A stretch of 64,000 bases of DNA from Alphaproteobacteria bacterium (GTDB lineage: Bacteria; Pseudomonadota; Alphaproteobacteria; Caulobacterales; Maricaulaceae), in contig JAAEZM010000005.1 of the NCBI GenBank assembly GCA_018222865.1, forward strand, positions 148,063 to 212,062, in the 5' to 3' direction. Numbering within the stretch: the first letter of the stretch is position 1; every line of letters begins with the position of its first letter. The translations under genes and the position numbers were made by a program. Positions 8,747 to 17,954 of this stretch are shown piece after piece. The notes under the pieces are model-generated. The model was given only the letters and a program-made list of their open reading frames with translations, was not told the DNA's origin and searched no databases.

Positions 8747-9226
8747 CTGACCACCATCTCATCTGCCGTGATTCTTACTACGGCTTTTGACCTACGTTAA
8801 CCGCGACTGCTTGACGTTTGGTTGATGGAATTCATCAAGTTCACAATTTTTTCCACCGCTTCGGAGACTTTTCTTTCGTGTCAGGATGTTGCAATCTGCG
8901 CATGCTGTTGTCTGACCGTCGCGATTCCGACTGGCGCGAGGCAGGTGCAGCGCGCACGGGTTTGGGGACTTCGCCTCAGACCAATCCGCTGAACATTGCT
9001 GATTGCACCCCGTTCCGGGACCCACGCAATCAGCCCCGACAACCGCGAGCCGCAGGCTTCTTGCCAAGCGGCTTCGCATGATGAATTCGAACGCGCGAGG
9101 CGCGCCTGATGCAAAACAAAATTTCGACAGGCTGCTCCCCGCTCTCTACCCCCCCGCCACATGTATTCGCTGGCCGGCCGGTATACCGCCGCCCGTGTCT
9201 ATCTGTGCGCGCAGGAGACCCTTTGA
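8747..9226. other. 480-bp non-coding region between amiC and rne
   Basis: I see no convincing gene here; short open frames lack family-like sequence. The region must hold divergent promoters for amiC and rne and gives rne a potentially long 5' leader. Near the amiC side is a perfect inverted repeat, TTGATG-GAATT-CATCAA (8822-8838), and a TTAACC hexamer at 8798-8803. The rne ribosome-binding site (GGAGA, about 9212-9216) sits just before ATG 9227. RNase E genes in other bacteria are controlled through their leaders, so a structured leader is plausible but not shown. Confidence 0.6.
8822..8838. repeat. Perfect inverted repeat upstream of amiC
   Basis: Two 6-bp arms (TTGATG and CATCAA) flank a 5-nt spacer whose overlap with the right arm forms an EcoRI-like GAATTC centre. 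The repeat lies 76 bp upstream of the amiC start and about 390 bp upstream of rne. It could be an operator or a small hairpin; there is no T tract, so it is not an intrinsic terminator. Confidence 0.4.
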
Positions 9227-12001
9227 ATGTCAAAGAAAATGTTGATCGACGCCGGTCATCCCGAGGAGACCCGCGTCGTTGTCGTAGACGGAACGAAAGT
9301 CGAAGAATTTGATTTCGAGGCTGCGGCCAAGCGCCCCATCCGCGGAAACATCTACCTGGCAAAGGTAACACGCGTCGAACCGTCTCTCCAGGCGGCCTTC
9401 GTCGAGTATGGCGGCAATCGCCACGGCTTCCTCGCCTTCAACGAAATCCATCCGGATTACTATCAAATCCCCTATGAGGACCGTATGGCCCTCGCAGAGG
9501 AGGAAGCGTCTGCCGTCGCCGAAGATGCCGATGACGAGGATGAAACAGACGCAACACCGGCTGCCGCCTCCGAAGACGATGCGGACGAGGCAGAGACCAT
9601 TGAGACCGGCGGCGATGATGTCGAAGAAGACATCGATGAGCAGAAAGCCGCCCGACAGCGCCGGCAGCTCTATCGTCGCTATAAGATTCAGGAAGTCATT
9701 AAACGCCGCCAGATTCTCCTGGTTCAGGTCGCCAAGGAAGAGCGCGGTAATAAGGGCGCCGCTCTGACGACTTACCTGTCTTTGGCTGGCCGTTATTGTG
9801 TTTTGATGCCCAATACCCCGCGTGGTGGCGGCATCTCCCGCAAGATCTCCAATGCTGCAGATCGCAAACGCCTGAAGTCCGTTGTCAACGAACTCGAACT
9901 CCCCAAAGGCGTCGGTCTGATCATCCGCACCGCAGGCGCCAAGCGTACCAAGACTGAGATCCGCCGAGATGCGGACTATCTCATGCGCTTATGGTCCAAT
10001 ATCCGGGAAGCCACACTCCAGTCCGTTGCGCCAACCTTGATCTATGAGGAAGGCAATCTGGTCAAACGTGCCATTCGGGACATGTATGACAAGGAGATTG
10101 ATAGCGTCCTTGTAGAAGGTGATGCGGCCTATAAAGAGGCCAAGGCCTTTATGCGACTGTTGATGCCGAGCCATGCTAAAAAGGTTCAGCATTACAAGGA
10201 CAAGGTGCCTCTTTATCTGCGCCATCAGGTCGAGAACCAGCTTGAAGCGATCTATTCGCCCATCGCGCCGCTCAAATCTGGCGGTTATCTGGTGATCAAC
10301 CCGACTGAAGCCCTGGTTTCAATCGATGTGAACTCCGGGCGTGCCACGCGTGAACGCAATATCGAATCGACCGCTCTGAAGACCAATCTGGAAGCCGCCG
10401 CGGAGGCGGCGCGCCAAATGCGTCTTCGCGACCTGGCGGGTCTGATCGTGATCGACTTCATCGATATGGACGAAGCGAAGAATAATCGCGCCGTCGAAAA
10501 GAAGATGAAGGACGTCCTCAAGCGCGACCGGGCCCGGTTGCAGATGGGCCGGATTTCGCAGTTTGGCTTGATGGAGATTTCACGTCAGCGGCGCCGAACC
10601 AGCCTGATTGAAGGCTCCACAACCGTCTGCCCGACCTGCGGTGGAACCGGCTATCTGCGCTCGATGGAATCAAGTGCTCTGGTGGCCCTCCGAGGCCTTG
10701 AGCAGGAAGCGGCGCGCGGCCGCGCCAAGCGTGTACGGATTAACGTTCCCTCGAATGTGGCGCTCTACTTGCTCAATGAGAAGCGCGATCACGTTCTCTC
10801 AATTGAAGAGCGCTTCCAGATGCGCATCATCATCGCCGCCGATGATGATCTGACCGCTCCAGCCTTCAACATTGAAGCCTTGGAAAATCGTGAGCCTGGC
10901 GAAGAGATTGAAATCGCGCCGCTCTCGGTCGAGTCTATTGAAGAAATCGAAACCGAAGAACCGGCCGCTGAGGAGACGAGCGAAGAGGAACGCGAAGGCT
11001 CTGGCCGCCGTCGCCGCCGTCGTCGCCGCCGCCGCGGGAAGGGTGAAGACTCTGCATCGGAAACTGCCGAGACGGCAAATGCGGATGGCGATGAGGCCTC
11101 TGGCGAGGCCAGCGAAGAGAGTGATGGCGAAACGAGCGAAGATGGCGAGGACCAGCCCAAGCGCCGCCGTCGTCGAGGTCGCCGCGGTGGTCGTGGCCGT
11201 CGCAAAACCGAGAACCAGGCGAAAGACGCCGGTGAAGCTGGCGAGGGTGATAAGGCTGACGAGGCCACGGATGAGGCTGATGCCTCTGACGCGCAAGCCG
11301 AACCGACTGCGAGCGATGCCCCTGTAGAGGCTGAAGCAGCGACAGAAACGGAAACCGCCGCAGAGGCTGCGCCGGAAAGCTCCGAGGACGATGCGTCTAA
11401 GGCTGAGAAGCCGAAACGACGCACTCGCCGCCCGCGCAAATCCAAGGCGGAGAAAGAAGCCGAAGCGGCTGCTGAAGCGTCTGCGAGTGAAGACAAGGCA
11501 TCGGCTGAAACTGAAGGCACAGATGCCCCGGCGGAAGCCTCAGCACCCGAAGAAACCGCAGCCGACGACACCGCCAGTGAGGCTGAAAAACCCAAGCGCC
11601 GTGCTCGCCGACCACGCAAGACGAAAGCGCAGAAGGAAGCCGAGGCTGCGGCAGCGGAGGCCGCTAGCCAGGACGCTGCAGCACCCGCGGAGACGGAAAA
11701 AGTCTCTGAGGCTGAAACGCCTGCAGCTGAGGAAAAACCGAAGCCCAAGCGTCGCTCTCGCGCCAAAAAGAAAACCGAAGACGCGGGCGAAGCCTCCGAT
11801 ACAGCACAATCGGACGCACCGAAACCTGCCGACACCGAACCCGCCAAAGACAAAGCTGTTGATGCAGCGACGGAAACGGTGTCCGAACCGCGTTCTACAA
11901 AAACGGCTGATGAACCAGCCGTAGAGGACGCCGCAACAACCGAAGACTCTGACGCCAAGCCTAAACGGCGCGGCTGGTGGAGCCGTACGTTCGGCGCCTG
12001 A
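9227..12001 (+). CDS. rne: Ribonuclease E
   Basis: A 924-residue endoribonuclease and degradosome scaffold. The N-terminal catalytic half has an S1 domain split by an acidic insertion (about residues 88-143, rich in D/E/A), the 5'-sensor/RNase H-like region, the DNase I-like catalytic segment (SIDVNSGRATRE, LIVIDFIDM) and the zinc-link CPTCGGTG near residue 467. The C-terminal half (about 545-924) is disordered, alternating acidic stretches with Arg/Lys clusters that probably bind RNA. The protein ends in RRGWWSRTFGA; a C-terminal GWW motif is the PNPase-docking site known in Caulobacter RNase E. The start has a GGAGA box upstream. Absence of an adjacent helicase gene is normal. Confidence 0.96.
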   Translation: MSKKMLIDAGHPEETRVVVVDGTKVEEFDFEAAAKRPIRGNIYLAKVTRVEPSLQAAFVEYGGNRHGFLAFNEIHPDYYQIPYEDRMALAEEEASAVAEDADDEDETDATPAAASEDDADEAETIETGGDDVEEDIDEQKAARQRRQLYRRYKIQEVIKRRQILLVQVAKEERGNKGAALTTYLSLAGRYCVLMPNTPRGGGISRKISNAADRKRLKSVVNELELPKGVGLIIRTAGAKRTKTEIRRDADYLMRLWSNIREATLQSVAPTLIYEEGNLVKRAIRDMYDKEIDSVLVEGDAAYKEAKAFMRLLMPSHAKKVQHYKDKVPLYLRHQVENQLEAIYSPIAPLKSGGYLVINPTEALVSIDVNSGRATRERNIESTALKTNLEAAAEAARQMRLRDLAGLIVIDFIDMDEAKNNRAVEKKMKDVLKRDRARLQMGRISQFGLMEISRQRRRTSLIEGSTTVCPTCGGTGYLRSMESSALVALRGLEQEAARGRAKRVRINVPSNVALYLLNEKRDHVLSIEERFQMRIIIAADDDLTAPAFNIEALENREPGEEIEIAPLSVESIEEIETEEPAAEETSEEEREGSGRRRRRRRRRRGKGEDSASETAETANADGDEASGEASEESDGETSEDGEDQPKRRRRRGRRGGRGRRKTENQAKDAGEAGEGDKADEATDEADASDAQAEPTASDAPVEAEAATETETAAEAAPESSEDDASKAEKPKRRTRRPRKSKAEKEAEAAAEASASEDKASAETEGTDAPAEASAPEETAADDTASEAEKPKRRARRPRKTKAQKEAEAAAAEAASQDAAAPAETEKVSEAETPAAEEKPKPKRRSRAKKKTEDAGEASDTAQSDAPKPADTEPAKDKAVDAATETVSEPRSTKTADEPAVEDAATTEDSDAKPKRRGWWSRTFGA

Positions 12002-12013
12002 CCGACAGATAAA

Positions 12014-12036
12014 GAGCCCCGCTTCAAGCGGGGCTC
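12014..12036 (+). terminator. GC-rich hairpin after rne
   Basis: A perfect 9-bp stem (GAGCCCCGC with GCGGGGCTC) closes a 5-nt loop 12 bp after the rne stop. No T tract follows, so it may protect the mRNA 3' end or slow polymerase rather than act as a classical intrinsic terminator. Confidence 0.6.
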
Positions 12037-12107
12037 GCGCGAAGTTGAGTGGCGCAAGGGGAAAGCGCTGCTATGGTGAGCTGCGGGGGTGAGTGAGTGG
12101 AGAGAGG

Positions 12108-13478
12108 ATGAACTTCCTTCGGACCATCGCGGCTGCCAGCTTGGCATTTGCCGTTTCGGCCATGCCGGCCTGGGGCCAGCAATTAATACGCGACACCGAA
12201 ATTGAAGAGGTTATGCGTGATTATACCGACCCGCTTCTTGTTGCAGCGGGGCTGAGCCCGAATGATGTGTCCGTGCACCTTGTGGCAGACCCATCCATCA
12301 ACGCTTTCGTCACCGCCGGTCAGCGCATTTTCCTGCACACTGGGATTATCGTGGAAGCCGAGACACCCAATCAGCTGATTGGCGTCATCGCCCACGAAAC
12401 TGGTCATATCTCCGGCGCCCACCTGGCCCGCTCAGGCGATGCCATGCGGGCTGCGTCCGTTCCCGTCTATGTGTCCATGGGTCTCGGCCTGCTTGCGGCA
12501 TTTGCCGGCGAAGGTGGCGCAGCAGGCGCTCTTCTCGCCTCCAGCCAACAATTTGGCGCCCTGTCCTATCTGACCTATAGCCGTGGCCAGGAAGCTTCAG
12601 CGGACCAGGCGGCCGTCAATCTTCTGGATGCGACCGGTCAGTCCTCGCTCGGCCTTGTCGAATTCTTCGAACGTTTTCGCTATCAGGAAGTCATGAGCCA
12701 GGCCCGGCGCTTTCCATACTTCCGCTCCCACCCGCTCTCCTCAGACCGTATTGCCGCACTTCGTGAAGTGGTAGAAACGTCCGAATTCTATGAGGTTCGG
12801 GATACCCAGGAAGAGATTGATCGCCTGCGCCGCATTCAAGCGAAAATCTACGGCTTCTTGATGGAGCCACGCTTCGTTTTCTGGCGCTATCCGGAAAGCG
12901 ATCAATCCTTGCCGGCCCGCTACGCGCGCGCTGTGGCCTATTATCACGATGCACGCATTGAAGAGGCGAGAGCAGAACTCGACACACTGATCGCCGAGGA
13001 GCCGGACAACCCCTATTTTCAGGAACTCTACGGCCAAATGCTGTTTGAAAGTGGATTTGCCGAGGAGTCGATCCAATATCATGAGCGTTCGGTAGAGCTT
13101 ATGCCCGCGGCGGCGCTGTTGCGGATTAATCTCGCCGTTTCAATGATTGCGACAGAGGATCCTCGACTTTTGGATGAAGCCGAGACCCATCTTCGTGTCG
13201 CGCTCGACGTGGAGCCGAGTAATCCTTTTGCCTGGTATCAGCTTTCCCTTGTTCACGAACGTAATGGCGACACCCCCCTCGCCCAGCTGGCGATCGCCGA
13301 GCAGTCTTTTGCTATCGGCAACCGTTCGCGTGCGCGCCAATTCGCGACGCGCGCCCGCGCCGAATTGGAACAGGGAACGATTGCGCATTTCCGAGCCTCC
13401 GAGATTATTGCCGTCTCCGCACCAACCGAACAGGAATTGCGCGAGCAAAGACGGCAGAGACGACAACAACCGCGCTAG
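12108..13478 (+). CDS. M48 family metalloprotease with TPR repeats (BepA/YfgC-like), periplasmic
   Basis: A 456-residue protein from ATG 12108, chosen because GGAGAGAGG directly precedes it; a GTG 15 bp upstream is also in frame. The signal peptide covers about residues 1-24 (ending AWGQQ). The zinc protease motif HETGH is at 96-100 with a downstream EASADQAAV segment providing the third ligand region. The C-terminal half (about 260-440) is helical with TPR-like units. Homologues of this architecture (BepA) degrade or assist assembly of outer-membrane proteins such as LptD. The following gene starts 6 bp after the stop, suggesting an operon with the COG3146 protein. Confidence 0.88.
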   Translation: MNFLRTIAAASLAFAVSAMPAWGQQLIRDTEIEEVMRDYTDPLLVAAGLSPNDVSVHLVADPSINAFVTAGQRIFLHTGIIVEAETPNQLIGVIAHETGHISGAHLARSGDAMRAASVPVYVSMGLGLLAAFAGEGGAAGALLASSQQFGALSYLTYSRGQEASADQAAVNLLDATGQSSLGLVEFFERFRYQEVMSQARRFPYFRSHPLSSDRIAALREVVETSEFYEVRDTQEEIDRLRRIQAKIYGFLMEPRFVFWRYPESDQSLPARYARAVAYYHDARIEEARAELDTLIAEEPDNPYFQELYGQMLFESGFAEESIQYHERSVELMPAAALLRINLAVSMIATEDPRLLDEAETHLRVALDVEPSNPFAWYQLSLVHERNGDTPLAQLAIAEQSFAIGNRSRARQFATRARAELEQGTIAHFRASEIIAVSAPTEQELREQRRQRRQQPR

Positions 13479-13484
13479 GCTGTT

Positions 13485-14627
13485 ATGAGTCAGATCGTCC
13501 TGCGCACGGTCAGCGCTCTTTCCCAAATTGATAGAGACGAATGGGATGCCATCGCCAATCCGGCGAGCCTCGAGTATGACCCGTTTTTGAGTTGGGATTT
13601 CCTGGACGCCCTGGAAACCTCTGGCTCAGCGAGCGAAGCGACCGGATGGCTCCCGCGGCACATGATTGCCGAAACCGAAGACGGTGAGCTGGTCGGCGCC
13701 CTGCCGCTTTACGCCAAAGGCCACAGCCAGGGAGAATATGTTTTCGATCACGGTTGGGCAGATGCCTATGAGCGTGCCGGCGGACAATATTATCCCAAAC
13801 TGCTCACAGCCATTCCGTTCACTCCGGTAACGGGCCGCCGTGTTCTCGCGCAGGATCCAGCAATACGCGACGCGCTGATTGCAGGCATTATCCAAACCGC
13901 TCAAAAATGGGGTATCTCCTCCTGGCACCTCAACTTTCCGACACAAGCCGATTGGATGGCCAACAACGAGCTTGGACTTCTGCGGCGCATGGACCGGCAA
14001 TATGTCTGGTTCAACCGCGGCTATGAAACCTATGAGGACTTTCTCGCCGCGCTCGCCTCTCGCAAACGCAAAGCCCTGAAAAAAGAACGCGCCGCGGCCC
14101 AGGCTGAGATCGAGATCGAACGCCTGAGCGGCGAAGCTCTCAGCCCATCACATTGGGACGTTTTCTTTGCCTGCTACCAAGATACCGGCGCCCGGAAATG
14201 GGGATCGCCTTATCTCAATCGCGACTTCTTTGATTTGATCCATCGCAGAATGGCCGACAAGATATTGCTGGTGATGGCGAAGGCAGATGGTCGCTATATC
14301 GCGTCTGCGCTCAACTTTATTGGCTCTGATGCCCTTTATGGGCGCTATTGGGGGCGCCTCGAAGACCGCCCTTATCTGCATTTCGAACTTTGCTACCACC
14401 AGGCGATAGACGCGGCGATTGAACTGGGTCTTGCGCGAGTGGAGGCTGGCGCGCAAGGCGAGCACAAGCTGGCGCGCGGCTATGAGCCTACCGCGGTTTA
14501 TTCCAATCACTGGATTGCTCATGAAGGCCTGCGAGACGCCGTCGGCGACTTCCTGGAGCGCGAACGCGATGCGGTCGAGCATGAGATCGCGCTACAGCGG
14601 CAAGAAACCCCGTTTAAAGTAGTCTAG
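13485..14627 (+). CDS. COG3146 family GNAT-like acyltransferase (putative peptidoglycan-related)
   Basis: A 380-residue cytoplasmic protein beginning MSQIVLRTVSALSQ. It matches the COG3146 (DUF482) family, annotated as GNAT/FemAB-like acyltransferases of unknown substrate. Visible family features are the N-terminal NPFLSWDFLDALE-like region (here YDPFLSWDFLDALE), LPLYAKGHSQGEYVFDHGWADAYERAG with only short blocks quoted here, RKRKALKKER, and a C-terminal RVEAGAQGEHKLARGYEP block. The function in peptidoglycan metabolism is a database-style inference, not shown by the sequence. It is almost certainly co-transcribed with the M48 protease gene 6 bp upstream. Confidence 0.82.
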   Translation: MSQIVLRTVSALSQIDRDEWDAIANPASLEYDPFLSWDFLDALETSGSASEATGWLPRHMIAETEDGELVGALPLYAKGHSQGEYVFDHGWADAYERAGGQYYPKLLTAIPFTPVTGRRVLAQDPAIRDALIAGIIQTAQKWGISSWHLNFPTQADWMANNELGLLRRMDRQYVWFNRGYETYEDFLAALASRKRKALKKERAAAQAEIEIERLSGEALSPSHWDVFFACYQDTGARKWGSPYLNRDFFDLIHRRMADKILLVMAKADGRYIASALNFIGSDALYGRYWGRLEDRPYLHFELCYHQAIDAAIELGLARVEAGAQGEHKLARGYEPTAVYSNHWIAHEGLRDAVGDFLERERDAVEHEIALQRQETPFKVV

Positions 14628-14768
14628 TCGACCGCGCTTTATTGGGCCGCTCGGCATCTTTCCGCCACTCTGTGTCCAAGCCACATTTCCGAGCCGTCGA
14701 CGAGGCTGTAATTATCGTGATACCTGATAACCTGACATCCCGTTTTGCAGCGAAGAGAACCCATTCGA

Positions 14769-15206
14769 ATGAGTCTTGAGGGCCAATATGATACCGAGAA
14801 TATCTTCGCGAAGATCCTACGCGGAGACATGCCCTGCGTAAAAGTCTATGAGGACGAGCAAGTCCTTGCTTTCATGGACATCTTTCCTCAGGCTCCCGGC
14901 CATGTTCTGGTAGTCCCGCGCGAACCCGCTCGCAATCTCCTGGAAATGACCGATGGTGCTCTGCAGGGTGCGATGCTGCGCGTCAAATGGATCTCAAAGG
15001 CAGTGAAAAAGGCCCTCGCGCCCGATGGGATTGTGATGACACAGTTTTCCGGCGCGCCGGCAGGTCAGACCGTTTTCCATGTTCATTTCCACATCATTCC
15101 GCGCCGTGAGGGCGAGACACTGTCCGGACATGGCAGCGGCCAGGCTGATATGGATGAGCTGAAAAACCTCGCCGGGAAAATCGCGGCTGAAATCGAGCTC
15201 CCCTGA
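14769..15206 (+). CDS. HIT family protein (histidine-triad nucleotide hydrolase)
   Basis: A 145-residue protein from ATG 14769 (MSLEGQYDTENIFAKIL); an upstream TTG in frame adds residues that are not family-like. The histidine triad HVHFHI is at residues 104-108, and the helical segment FAKILRGDMPCVKVYEDE plus PQAPGHVLVVPRE are typical of HINT/Fhit-like enzymes. These split nucleoside phosphoramidates or dinucleotides; the physiological substrate is unknown. The 141 bp upstream holds no gene. The downstream gene is convergent with only 24 bp between stops. Confidence 0.9.
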   Translation: MSLEGQYDTENIFAKILRGDMPCVKVYEDEQVLAFMDIFPQAPGHVLVVPREPARNLLEMTDGALQGAMLRVKWISKAVKKALAPDGIVMTQFSGAPAGQTVFHVHFHIIPRREGETLSGHGSGQADMDELKNLAGKIAAEIELP

Positions 15207-15230
15207 GTCGAATTCCAGCCGCGCTTCGAT

Positions 15231-16307
15231 CTAAACGCCTACCGTCTGCGCAGTTTGAGCCGGCATGCCACCTTCGATCAGTTGATTGTAAACGCCCAGT
15301 GCTCCGTCAGCGGCTTCGGCCTGCTGATAATTGAATATGTCGGCCGCTGCATCCACGAAGCCATCCCAAGCGGTTTTATAGCGCTGGTCAAACTCTGCCT
15401 GCCCCCATTCCTTGATGCGTGCGCGAGCGTGATCCGGCGCAAAAAAGAATTGCGGTTTTGGCCCTGGCAGGTCCGAGGCCGGCGCGCTGTTTTCCCAATG
15501 CGCGCCACCCACGCGGATATTGGCTTTGAGATCATCAACAAGATGTCCATGAAGTCGCCGGTTCAGCTCCCCATTCCCGGCAAAGTCGATGAGGCCATAG
15601 GATGCGCCCGCCTTGAGCGTCTCCAGATCATCATACAGGCAGGTTGAATCGTAAAACCCGAGGCCTCGCACGAAATCGCCATTACCTTTCGAGGTCAGGG
15701 CCATGACTGTCACGCCCTCAATCGGCGTCTTGTGAAGCAGCCATGCCAGCGCCAGTGCCGTCTTGGAGGAGGCTGAGCTGAGCAAGATCGTTTCGGCACC
15801 GAAAGCATTTTCCTCTCGGAGGAAATGCGCAATCAGGAATGAGGTGATGAAAAGCGGCTGCAATACCATCTGAGCGGGTTCGCGACGCTTCGACCATGCG
15901 GGATCTGCGGCGCACCGTACATAGCGATTATAGGCTGGGGGCAGCTCGGCCCGATGGCCACTCATATCGATGAAGGCGTGTGGATCAATACGGCCGGGCG
16001 TGACAATCAGCTCATTTGCGGCGGGAAAATAACCGTACACACGCTCGCCAATATCCAGCCCCTCGCAGCGGCTTTCCGTGATTTCGGCAAAGCCCCAGAC
16101 TGGAAGGCGGCCGCGTCCGTCAGCCCCGGGAAAGAAATCCCAGTACCGCATCGGAGCTCCAAACGCCGCATAGGTGATATTGTTCGCTGTCAGCGCAAAC
16201 TCATGAATTCCAAGTCGGATTTCACCCTCGCCCAAACTGCGACTGTTTTCCTCAACAATATGCGCATCCGCGATATTGGCTTTATCAATTGATAGCGCCC
16301 AGTTCAT
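15231..16307 (-). CDS. DUF2855 family protein (MDR/alcohol-dehydrogenase-like fold)
   Basis: A 358-residue protein from ATG 16307, preceded by a GGAGG box. The sequence NWALSIDKANIADAHIVEE, FALTANNITYAAFG and PVWGFAEI, followed by a degenerate nucleotide-binding segment (LLSSASSKTALALAWLL), matches DUF2855, a family resembling medium-chain dehydrogenases without the zinc-binding cysteines. The catalytic role is unknown. SSASSKTA in place of a GxGxxG motif suggests altered or absent cofactor use. It converges with the HIT gene. Confidence 0.83.
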   Translation of the reverse strand: MNWALSIDKANIADAHIVEENSRSLGEGEIRLGIHEFALTANNITYAAFGAPMRYWDFFPGADGRGRLPVWGFAEITESRCEGLDIGERVYGYFPAANELIVTPGRIDPHAFIDMSGHRAELPPAYNRYVRCAADPAWSKRREPAQMVLQPLFITSFLIAHFLREENAFGAETILLSSASSKTALALAWLLHKTPIEGVTVMALTSKGNGDFVRGLGFYDSTCLYDDLETLKAGASYGLIDFAGNGELNRRLHGHLVDDLKANIRVGGAHWENSAPASDLPGPKPQFFFAPDHARARIKEWGQAEFDQRYKTAWDGFVDAAADIFNYQQAEAADGALGVYNQLIEGGMPAQTAQTVGV

Positions 16308-16407
16308 CCCTCGACCTCCGAGATTTCTTTTGCTTATAGGCTGAGGTTTCACCGGCGTCGCTGCGGGTGCAAGTAAGAAATCAGCTCAGCCCGGCAATAT
16401 GCCTTGC

Positions 16408-16446
16408 CAAAAGAAACGGCGCGCGGGTTGCCCTGCGCGCCGTATC
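16408..16446 (-). terminator. Intrinsic terminator of the small exported protein gene
   Basis: On the minus strand, 20-30 bp after the stop at 16467, a GC-rich 9-bp stem (ACGGCGCGC with GCGCGCCGT on the plus strand) with a bulged upper part is followed by TTTCTTTT. Confidence 0.7.
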
Positions 16447-16466
16447 ATTCGCAATGAAAGCGGTGC

Positions 16467-16787
16467 TTACTCGACGACGGAAATCAGCGTCGCAGTACCG
16501 GAATTGCCTTCATTAGTGGTGTAGGTCGTGGAAGCGCCAACTTCGGTGCCGGCTTCGGCAAAGGTCACGCACAGACCGCTCGCAGCGCAGAGCTGGTTGG
16601 TTGCTTCATCCCATGTGTAGGATTCAGCAGCAGCACCGTTAACGGAAGCGGTGTTGGCGTCCGTGTCGAGAACCAGAGTGAAACTTTCGCCCGTGGAACG
16701 GGTCAGCTCGATGACGCGCTCACCCGCAAAAGCCGGACCAGCGATGAGAAGAGCGGCAGAAACGCCAAAAATCATAGCCTTTTTCAT
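16467..16787 (-). CDS. Small exported protein of unknown function
   Basis: A 106-residue protein from ATG 16787, with GGGGAG at a suitable distance upstream. Residues 1-21 (MKKAMIFGVSAALLIAGPAFA) form a clear signal peptide. The mature 85 residues are Thr/Ala/Gly/Glu-rich with two cysteines (QLCAASGLCV), probably a small disulfide-bonded beta protein. I do not recognise the family. Its overall pattern (aromatic-W, then LC...C, then a Thr-rich G...T end) loosely resembles the exported protein at 58169-58483. It is monocistronic with its own terminator. Confidence 0.72.
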   Translation of the reverse strand: MKKAMIFGVSAALLIAGPAFAGERVIELTRSTGESFTLVLDTDANTASVNGAAAESYTWDEATNQLCAASGLCVTFAEAGTEVGASTTYTTNEGNSGTATLISVVE

Positions 16788-16858
16788 ATCATAAACTCCC
16801 CATGAAAAGACTGAGTTGAAGATTGCTTTATCGACCAGCCTCAGCTGGCTCGCTATGG

Positions 16859-16874
16859 TTAACATCTCCTTACC
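16859..16874 (-). promoter_or_regulatory. Possible CtrA-like box upstream of the small exported protein
   Basis: TTAA, seven bases, then TTACC (16859-16874) is one mismatch from the alphaproteobacterial CtrA consensus TTAA-N7-TTAAC. It lies about 72 bp upstream of the start at 16787. A match of this length can occur by chance, so this is only a candidate. Confidence 0.3.
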
Positions 16875-16929
16875 CAGAAACAATCGCTAAATTCTCCTGA
16901 TGCGGGAATTTGCCACCCATAGTAAGTGA

Positions 16930-17751
16930 TCAGATGTGTGGCAACCACATCATCATGAGGGCCGCGAATATCCCGATGCTCATCGCCACCGTCCCGAGCA
17001 GTACACCGACCGTCATCGCCCACTTGAACCGGGTCGAGTGCCCGTCGACGGCCCGTTGATAAAGCTCAAGCATCGCCAGCGGCACCAGATAGCAAGCAAA
17101 GGAGATCACCAGATCCGCCGGCCCATCCAGCTGGCGCGTACTCCCGACCGGCCCCTGGTTGATGAGATACCAGCCCATCAGCGAAATACGGAAAAACCAG
17201 ACGCCATGGGCAACGATGAAGAGGCGCATGGCCCAACGGCGGTGCGTATCGATCTGTCTCTTGTATGCATAATAGAAGGTCAGCGCCGAAAAGAAGACGA
17301 TGAGATGCGCATTAAAGCTGACCCCCATTGCTCCGATATCACTCAAACGTACGCCGCGGGCCCAGGTCATGTAATAGCCACCGATCGCGAGGAAAAGCGC
17401 AATCACCAGAAACACTCGCCCTGTCCAGCGGTGCAATGTGGGAAAACGCTTTCGCACGGGCGGGCTGAGTTGCAGCGTCCCGCCAACAATCATGATCACG
17501 GCCAAAAGGACATGCGAGATGAACAACAGATTGGCGATGAGATCGCCATCCACATAGCCGCTGATCAGGCCGACATCATCCCACTCGGAATAATTTCCGC
17601 TCAGGGTCGCACGGCCATGGGTCATCAGGATGTAATATACAAAAAGCCACTGGCCGACCGTGGCTGCCAGAAACCAGATCACGCCACTCGTTTTTAGCGC
17701 TTTGTGGGCAAAACCGTCATGGGACGGCGCGGTCGCTGCCACATCACTCAT
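16930..17751 (-). CDS. DUF2306 family integral membrane protein
   Basis: About 273 residues from ATG 17751 (GAGGT box five bases upstream); an in-frame ATG at 17763 adds four residues. It has seven or so hydrophobic helices, starting near residue 25 and including LLFISHVLLAVIMIVGGTLQ, VFLVIALFLAIGGYYM and WAMTVGVLLGTVAMSIGIF. The segment FPTLHRWTGRVFL and THRRWAMRLF with conserved His residues are typical of DUF2306, distantly related to b-type cytochrome-like membrane proteins. The function is unknown. The divergent neighbour is a membrane-linked AraC-type regulator, so the two may form a sensor-response pair. Confidence 0.8.
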   Translation of the reverse strand: MSDVAATAPSHDGFAHKALKTSGVIWFLAATVGQWLFVYYILMTHGRATLSGNYSEWDDVGLISGYVDGDLIANLLFISHVLLAVIMIVGGTLQLSPPVRKRFPTLHRWTGRVFLVIALFLAIGGYYMTWARGVRLSDIGAMGVSFNAHLIVFFSALTFYYAYKRQIDTHRRWAMRLFIVAHGVWFFRISLMGWYLINQGPVGSTRQLDGPADLVISFACYLVPLAMLELYQRAVDGHSTRFKWAMTVGVLLGTVAMSIGIFAALMMMWLPHI

Positions 17752-17954
17752 AGCAAACCTCATTCATATCTCACCGGTCACGACACTGCGCCGGCACGAC
17801 ACGAAAAGACCCGCCCTCACCGCCAAAATCTCGCCCATTTGGAAATCGGCCGGTATTATCCACTCTCACGGTGTGGGATTCTCGAAGCGACCGTCACCCT
17901 TGATCGCGCGGCCGCTTTGCTAGATCCAGTCCTGACCGGCAAGTGGAGGCAGGC

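Noticed and set aside
10789..12147. Long minus-strand open frame rich in Ser/Ala/Arg opposite rne
   Set aside because: It mirrors the repetitive acidic/basic codons of the RNase E tail; no homology-like features.
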